Origin: Hyalangium gracile
GTDB lineage: Bacteria; Myxococcota; Myxococcia; Myxococcales; Myxococcaceae
DNA: 64,000 nucleotides
Assembly: GCF_020103725.1 (NCBI RefSeq)
Contig: NZ_JAHXBG010000015.1
Span: 202,105 to 266,104, forward strand
Direction: 5' to 3'
Shown here: positions 60,404 through 64,000 of the stretch, one piece after another
Layout of the letters: each line of letters begins with the position of its first letter
Position numbering within the stretch: the first letter of the stretch is position 1
The notes under the pieces: generated by a model
Databases searched by the model: none
Told to the model about the DNA's origin: nothing
The model's input: the letters and a program-made list of their open reading frames with translations, nothing else
Translations under genes and position numbers: made by a program

Positions 60404-61707
60404 AGGTGATCAAAGCGGATGATGCGCTCCACGCGCCAGGTGCCCGCGGGCTCGACGGGCCTCAGCAGCATCAGCCTGGCGATCTGCCCCACCCCCACCT
60501 CGCACGCACGCCGGGCCGGTAGCGGCACCAGGTCTCCCTCCTTCACGTCTCCGGAGGGCAGCGGCACCAAGGTCAGCCCCTGGCCATCCACCGTCTCGCT
60601 GGCCCCGAACACCCGCAGATCTCCCAGCTCCGCGATCGCCCCCACGACCACCGCCCGGGGTATCCCCTGCACCGTGCGCACGGAGGGGCTGGCGGCCACG
60701 CCGACGTCCGCGAGGAAGGGGCCACCCGCCTCGCCGAACACCTGGGCCCCCTTCACGATCAGCCGCAGCAGCCCCTTGCTGTCGTTCAGCGGGATCGAGT
60801 CGTAGCGCTCCAGGTCCGCCTGCTCCGCCCGGCCGCTGGCGAGCGCCTCCAGCGCGGAGACCAGGGCCACGAAATTCAGCCGCAGCAACGGCCCCTCGCT
60901 CTCGACCTCGGGCCACGGGCCGGTCTCGATGAGCACGGACGGCGTGCCCCAGCGCCCCATGTTGTCTCCGAAGGCGCGAACCTCGAACGCGTCGCTGTAG
61001 CGGCCGATCTGCCCGGGCACGAGCGGCTCCAGCGCATCCCGGATGACCGCGCACACCTTCTTGGCGAGCAGGCGCCCGGGGTTGTCACCGCGGGCCTCGT
61101 CGAAGGCCGGCGCGAGCAGTGAGATGGACGCGGGCTTGCCGCTCTTCCCCACCGCGGTGCGCCAGTCCTGGTTGTGCAGGTTGAAGCCGAGCGATGGCTG
61201 GAGCCGATCCCGCAGCGCCTTGAGTGTCCGCCCCTCGGGAGTCTGCAGCATCAACGCGTCCCGGTTGATGTCGATCCCCTGCGCGTTGACGCGCTGGAAG
61301 CGCTCGGCGCCATCGGGGTTGAGCATGGGCACGGCGTGCAGCGTGAGCGCGGAGAGCAGCCCATCCACGCGCGGCTCCTGGCGGTAGCGCCGGAGGTACT
61401 CGAAGAGCTCGAACAGCGCCGTGGTCGCGGTGGGCTCGTCCCCGTGCATCTGCGACCAGAGGAGCACGTGCCTCGGGCCGTGGCCGACCCGCACGTGCTG
61501 GATCGCGCGGTCCTCCACCGAGCGCCCCACCTCCTCCACGAGGAACAAGTCAGGCGCGGACTCCCGCAGGCGCTCCAACCAGGCCATCACCTGGGCGTGA
61601 CGGACGAGCGGGAGCGGCGGTCGCTCGCGGAGACGGACCTCGTCCCAGAGCGCGGAGAGCATGGCGGAGGTGGAGGTGGGGATCATGAGCCGGGGGGAGC
61701 GCTTCAC
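60400..61707 (-). CDS. M14-type zinc carboxypeptidase/deacylase-like protein
   Basis: A 435-residue soluble protein. HGDEPT (zinc-binding His and Glu, about 88-93), LNPDGAERFQRVNAQGIDINRDA (substrate Arg/Asn region) and GFNLHNQDW (third His) are the metal and substrate set of the M14/succinylglutamate desuccinylase-aspartoacylase superfamily; the catalytic Glu is in VLIETGPWPE. There is no clear signal peptide. It starts at a GTG (61707); ATG 61686 would remove seven residues. It overlaps the glycoside hydrolase gene by 4 bases. Substrate is unknown. Confidence 0.78.
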   Translation of the reverse strand: MKRSPRLMIPTSTSAMLSALWDEVRLRERPPLPLVRHAQVMAWLERLRESAPDLFLVEEVGRSVEDRAIQHVRVGHGPRHVLLWSQMHGDEPTATTALFELFEYLRRYRQEPRVDGLLSALTLHAVPMLNPDGAERFQRVNAQGIDINRDALMLQTPEGRTLKALRDRLQPSLGFNLHNQDWRTAVGKSGKPASISLLAPAFDEARGDNPGRLLAKKVCAVIRDALEPLVPGQIGRYSDAFEVRAFGDNMGRWGTPSVLIETGPWPEVESEGPLLRLNFVALVSALEALASGRAEQADLERYDSIPLNDSKGLLRLIVKGAQVFGEAGGPFLADVGVAASPSVRTVQGIPRAVVVGAIAELGDLRVFGASETVDGQGLTLVPLPSGDVKEGDLVPLPARRACEVGVGQIARLMLLRPVEPAGTWRVERIIRFDHL

Positions 61708-61831
61708 AGGAGGGTAGTCATCGGCGTGACGGATTTGCTATGGGCTATCGGGCCTCGTGCCCTGTCTTTTGGACTGCAAGTTTTTTCCAACACAGTCGCT
61801 CGCCCAGGAGCGAGCGGGAGGCAATGAATCC

Positions 61832-62659
61832 ATGAAGCGGTTGTTCAACCCCGTGATGGTGGTGGCGGTACTGGCGCTCGCGTCCGCGTGCAAGAAGGCC
61901 GAGCAGATCCAGGTCGAGCCGAAGTCGGTGTCGCTCGCCTCGGCGGGACAGAAGGAGACCCTGAAGGCCACGGCGCTCACCAAGGACGGCCAGCCGGTGC
62001 AGGACGTGAAGTTCGAGTTCTCCTCGAGCGACAAGAACGTGGCCACGGTGGACGCCCAGGGCACCGTCATCGCGGTGAAGAGCGGCTCGGCCAGCGTCGA
62101 GGTGAAGGCCGGAGAGCTCAACGCGAAGGTCCCCGTCGAGGTGGTCATCCCCGGCTCCATCGCCATCAAGACCGGCCCCATCGCGCTGACCGGGCTGGGC
62201 ACCACGGCGACGATCGACGCGCAGGTGCAGGATGACGCGGGCCGCCCGATCCAGAACGCGGCCATCGAGTACGCCAGCGCGGACGCGAACGTCGCCGAGG
62301 TGAGCGGCAACACGGTGACGGCCAAGGGCGTGGGTACCACGTCGGTGACGGCGACCTCCGGCGCCCTGCGTCAGCAGATCGAGGTGACGGTGAAGCTGCC
62401 CGAGGTGGCCACGCTCGCCTTCGACGGCGCCCCCGAGAGCCTGAAGATCGGCGAGAGCGCCACGCTCGCCGTCGCCGTGAAGGCGGCGGACGGCGCGGCC
62501 ATCGCGGGCATCACCCCGGCGTTCGCCTCCAGCAACGACAAGCTCGCCACCGTGGACGCCACCGGCAAGGTGACGGCCGTGAAGGCGGGCGCGGTCACCA
62601 TCACCGCGAAGAGCGGCGACAAGTCCGCCGACGCGAAGATCACGATCAAGAAGAAGTAG
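61832..62659 (+). CDS. Ig-like (BIG2) repeat lipoprotein
   Basis: A 275-residue lipoprotein (LALASAC, Cys near 20) with three tandem bacterial Ig-like BIG2 domains (about 25-105, 108-190, 193-275). Each has the SSSDKNVATVDAQGTVIAVKSGSASV-type core: SDKNVATVDAQG, ADANVAEVSGNTV and SNDKLATVDATG, each then followed by (A/V)xxGxxxVT. These domains occur in adhesins and cell-surface proteins. No enzyme domain is present. GGGAGG-like sequence precedes the ATG. It diverges from the peptidase gene. Confidence 0.8.
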   Translation: MKRLFNPVMVVAVLALASACKKAEQIQVEPKSVSLASAGQKETLKATALTKDGQPVQDVKFEFSSSDKNVATVDAQGTVIAVKSGSASVEVKAGELNAKVPVEVVIPGSIAIKTGPIALTGLGTTATIDAQVQDDAGRPIQNAAIEYASADANVAEVSGNTVTAKGVGTTSVTATSGALRQQIEVTVKLPEVATLAFDGAPESLKIGESATLAVAVKAADGAAIAGITPAFASSNDKLATVDATGKVTAVKAGAVTITAKSGDKSADAKITIKKK

Positions 62660-62828
62660 TCACGCCTGGAGCGCGGAGGAAGGGCTCGGAATCCGGGGGG
62701 ACACTCCCAGGGCTCCGGGCCCTTCGCCGTTCTGCGTGATCCCCACCGTACAACCGCCCTCCAGGGTGAAGGGACATCCGCCCCTCCTCCTATATGCTGG
62801 CCCCCATCCCTTCCCCAGGAGACAGCGG

Positions 62829-63059
62829 ATGGACATGAAGAAGCTGTTCCACGTCCTCGTCGTGGGTGGCGCCGTCATCGGCACGGGCAGCGGGTGCGCC
62901 AAGCAGAAGACGGCCGCGGACGGTACCGAGACTCCGTCCGCCCAGACGCCCCCCAGCAACACCGCCACGAACGAGAAGCCCGACACGAGCCCCACCGGCA
63001 CGCCCCAGGGCCAGCCCCCTCCTGCCCCGGAGAAGGGGGGCGGAGCCGCCGGTTGGTAG
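62829..63059 (+). CDS. Small Pro/Thr-rich lipoprotein
   Basis: A 76-residue lipoprotein: MDMKKLFHVLVVGGAVIGTG then SGC as the lipobox (Cys near 23), followed by a disordered Thr/Pro/Gly-rich tail that ends GGGAAGW. AGGAG lies 7 bases upstream of the ATG. It overlaps the ferritin-like gene by 7 bases, so the pair appears translationally coupled. No domain is recognised. Confidence 0.7.
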   Translation: MDMKKLFHVLVVGGAVIGTGSGCAKQKTAADGTETPSAQTPPSNTATNEKPDTSPTGTPQGQPPPAPEKGGGAAGW

Positions 63060-63778
63060 GCACGGAACTCCCAGCGCCGCTCCGCCAGCGCATCGCCTCC
63101 GCGTGGCGCTTCAGACACCACGTGGAGTGCGAGGCGCGCGCGCGCTTCACCCGGCTCGCGCTCTGGCTGGAGCAGGCCGGCGCTCCGGATGCGCTGGTGG
63201 AGCTGGCCCATCGCTCGGCCGAGGACGAGCGCCGCCACGCCGAGCACTGCGCCGCGCTGGCGCGAGACTACGGCGCCCCCGTGTCCGAGGACGCATCGGT
63301 GGAGCTGGCCGAGATCGCCCCCCGCTCCCTCACCTTCTCCCAACGGACCTTGTATGAGCTCGTCGCCGCCTGCTGTGTCGCGGAGACCGTGAGCGTGGGA
63401 GTGCTGATGCGGCTGCGCCCCGCCGCGGGCAGCGAGCGGATGCGCGCCGTCCTCCACGAGCTGCTCCAGGATGAGGTGGTCCACAGCCGGCTCGGCTGGG
63501 CATACCTGGCCCACGTGGCCCCCTCCGAGAGCGTCACCTTCCTGGGCCGCTTCCTCCCGGACATGCTCGAGGCCACCGCCGCCGAGGCCTCCCTGCCCAC
63601 CTCCCTATCGCCCCAGGACGACGCCCCCGCCCTGCTCCCACACGGGGTGCTGCCCCACGCGGAGCGACGCTCCCTGTTCGCCTCGGCCATGCGGGACGTG
63701 GTGATGCCCGGGCTGGAGCAGCACGGCGTGCCCACCGGCCCCGCCCGCGAGTGGCTCGAGCGCCACGGGCTCGGCTGA
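63053..63778 (+). CDS. Ferritin-like domain protein
   Basis: A 241-residue, all-helical protein. The likely diiron ligands come in ferritin-like spacing: FTRLALWLEQA ... EDERRHAEHCAAL (ExxxxH) and LVAACCVAETVS ... LLQDEVVHSRLGWA (ExxH). A TTG at 63053 is proposed as start: GGAG lies 7 bases upstream, and it sits inside the end of the lipoprotein gene. No signal peptide. Related proteins store iron or act as oxidases; function is not known here. A downstream start cannot be excluded. Confidence 0.72.
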   Translation: MVGTELPAPLRQRIASAWRFRHHVECEARARFTRLALWLEQAGAPDALVELAHRSAEDERRHAEHCAALARDYGAPVSEDASVELAEIAPRSLTFSQRTLYELVAACCVAETVSVGVLMRLRPAAGSERMRAVLHELLQDEVVHSRLGWAYLAHVAPSESVTFLGRFLPDMLEATAAEASLPTSLSPQDDAPALLPHGVLPHAERRSLFASAMRDVVMPGLEQHGVPTGPAREWLERHGLG

Positions 63779-63792
63779 GTCCACCCCGGCGA

Positions 63793-63853
63793 TGACTGCA
63801 GTCACCGGTGGTGACTCTTGTCACCAGCCCCTCCTGGTGGCTGCGGTCACCAC
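63793..63853 (+). promoter_or_regulatory. Clustered GTCACC inverted repeats (putative activator sites)
   Basis: TGACTGCAGTCA (63793-63804), GTCACC-GGT-GGTGAC (63801-63815) and the related TCACCAG...CTGGTGG (63821-63840) and GGTCACCACC (63845-63853) form overlapping, direct and inverted GTCACC units. They lie about 75-135 bases upstream of a -24/-12 promoter, the usual place for an enhancer-binding activator. Confidence 0.55.
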
Positions 63854-63926
63854 CCCGCAAAGGGCGGACTCGCGCAACCCATTGAAACTCCTGCACTTAC
63901 CTATGACGCCCTCCTCCTCCCTTTCA

Positions 63927-63942
63927 TGGCATGGGGGGTGCA
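63927..63942 (+). promoter_or_regulatory. Putative sigma-54 (-24/-12) promoter
   Basis: TGGCA at 63927-63931 and GTGCA at 63938-63942 place GG and GC exactly 12 bases apart, the fixed spacing of sigma-54 promoters. Transcription would start near 63953 and run out of the window to the right. The target gene is not visible. Confidence 0.6.
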
Positions 63943-64000
63943 GTAGGGGTCAGCCATACTCACCGACCCCAAGCGGTCGGCATCGAAAACAGGAGCACGC

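Noticed and set aside
62684..62731. Inverted repeat GAAGGGC...GCCCTTC after the BIG2 lipoprotein
   Set aside because: The loop is long and there is no T tract; it is not a convincing terminator.

Overview
The window reads as a piece of a myxobacterial chromosome (Myxococcota, most likely Cystobacterineae such as Cystobacter, Archangium, Hyalangium or Stigmatella). The pointers are very high GC with strongly GC-biased third codon positions, many lipoproteins, two Ser/Thr protein kinases of different build, aspartate/glycine linkers of the (PDGGT)n kind, a SitA-like lipoprotein toxin, and a sigma-54-type promoter at the right edge. I see no insertion sequence, phage, CRISPR array or rRNA. Genus is inferred, not proven.

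Layout. 1-12 kb is core metabolism: the 3' end of a bifunctional-nuclease (DUF151) gene, pyruvate kinase, then a minus-strand run lepA-lepB-pyrB-pyrC-carA-hypothetical with very tight junctions, and two nucleotide-sugar SDR genes (a UDP-glucose 4-epimerase-like enzyme and a UDP-glucuronate decarboxylase) following a ribbon-helix-helix regulator. 12-17 kb holds a cupin, a SPOR protein, an IHF/HU protein, a FecR-like lipoprotein, and a tRNA-maturation group: tRNA-Arg(CCT), the CCA-adding enzyme and mnmA. 17.5-20.1 kb is the most distinctive accessory locus: a SitA-family lipoprotein toxin with an AHH nuclease tip, followed 20 bases later by an immunity protein that appears to fuse an Imm11 (DUF1629) domain to a SUFU-like domain.

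20-36 kb holds envelope genes (DUF3943 protein, exonuclease/phosphatase lipoprotein, an ABC/HlyD exporter, a large ChaN/Tiki-like lipoprotein), a frameshifted gene remnant, a kinase-TPR protein, a phosphopantetheinyl transferase, TerC, a YacL-like protein and tRNA-Val(CAC) with its terminator. 35-43 kb has a short Hsp70 with an SCP2 protein and a coiled-coil protein, a UvrD/PcrA helicase, a repeat lipoprotein and an NlpC/P60-like lipoprotein. 43-54 kb has an overlapping histidine kinase/receiver pair, a beta-propeller protein with two haem c motifs, a family 2 glycosyltransferase, a zinc-ribbon membrane protein with 13 TTQVFG-type repeats, comEA and lysC. 54-64 kb has histidine ammonia-lyase, a DUF3396 immunity-type protein, a multi-TM Ser/Thr kinase, a GH5-like lipoprotein overlapping an M14-like peptidase, Ig-like and small lipoproteins, a ferritin-like protein, and finally clustered GTCACC inverted repeats upstream of a -24/-12 promoter that points out of the window.

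Best candidates for new biology are the toxin with a two-domain immunity protein, and the zinc-ribbon protein whose repeats resemble the ETTSVF phospho-acceptor motif of GarA/OdhI and could be a multi-site kinase target in an organism rich in such kinases. Starts were chosen from homology, Shine-Dalgarno spacing and junction overlaps. Several differ from the longest open frame, and this is noted in each entry.
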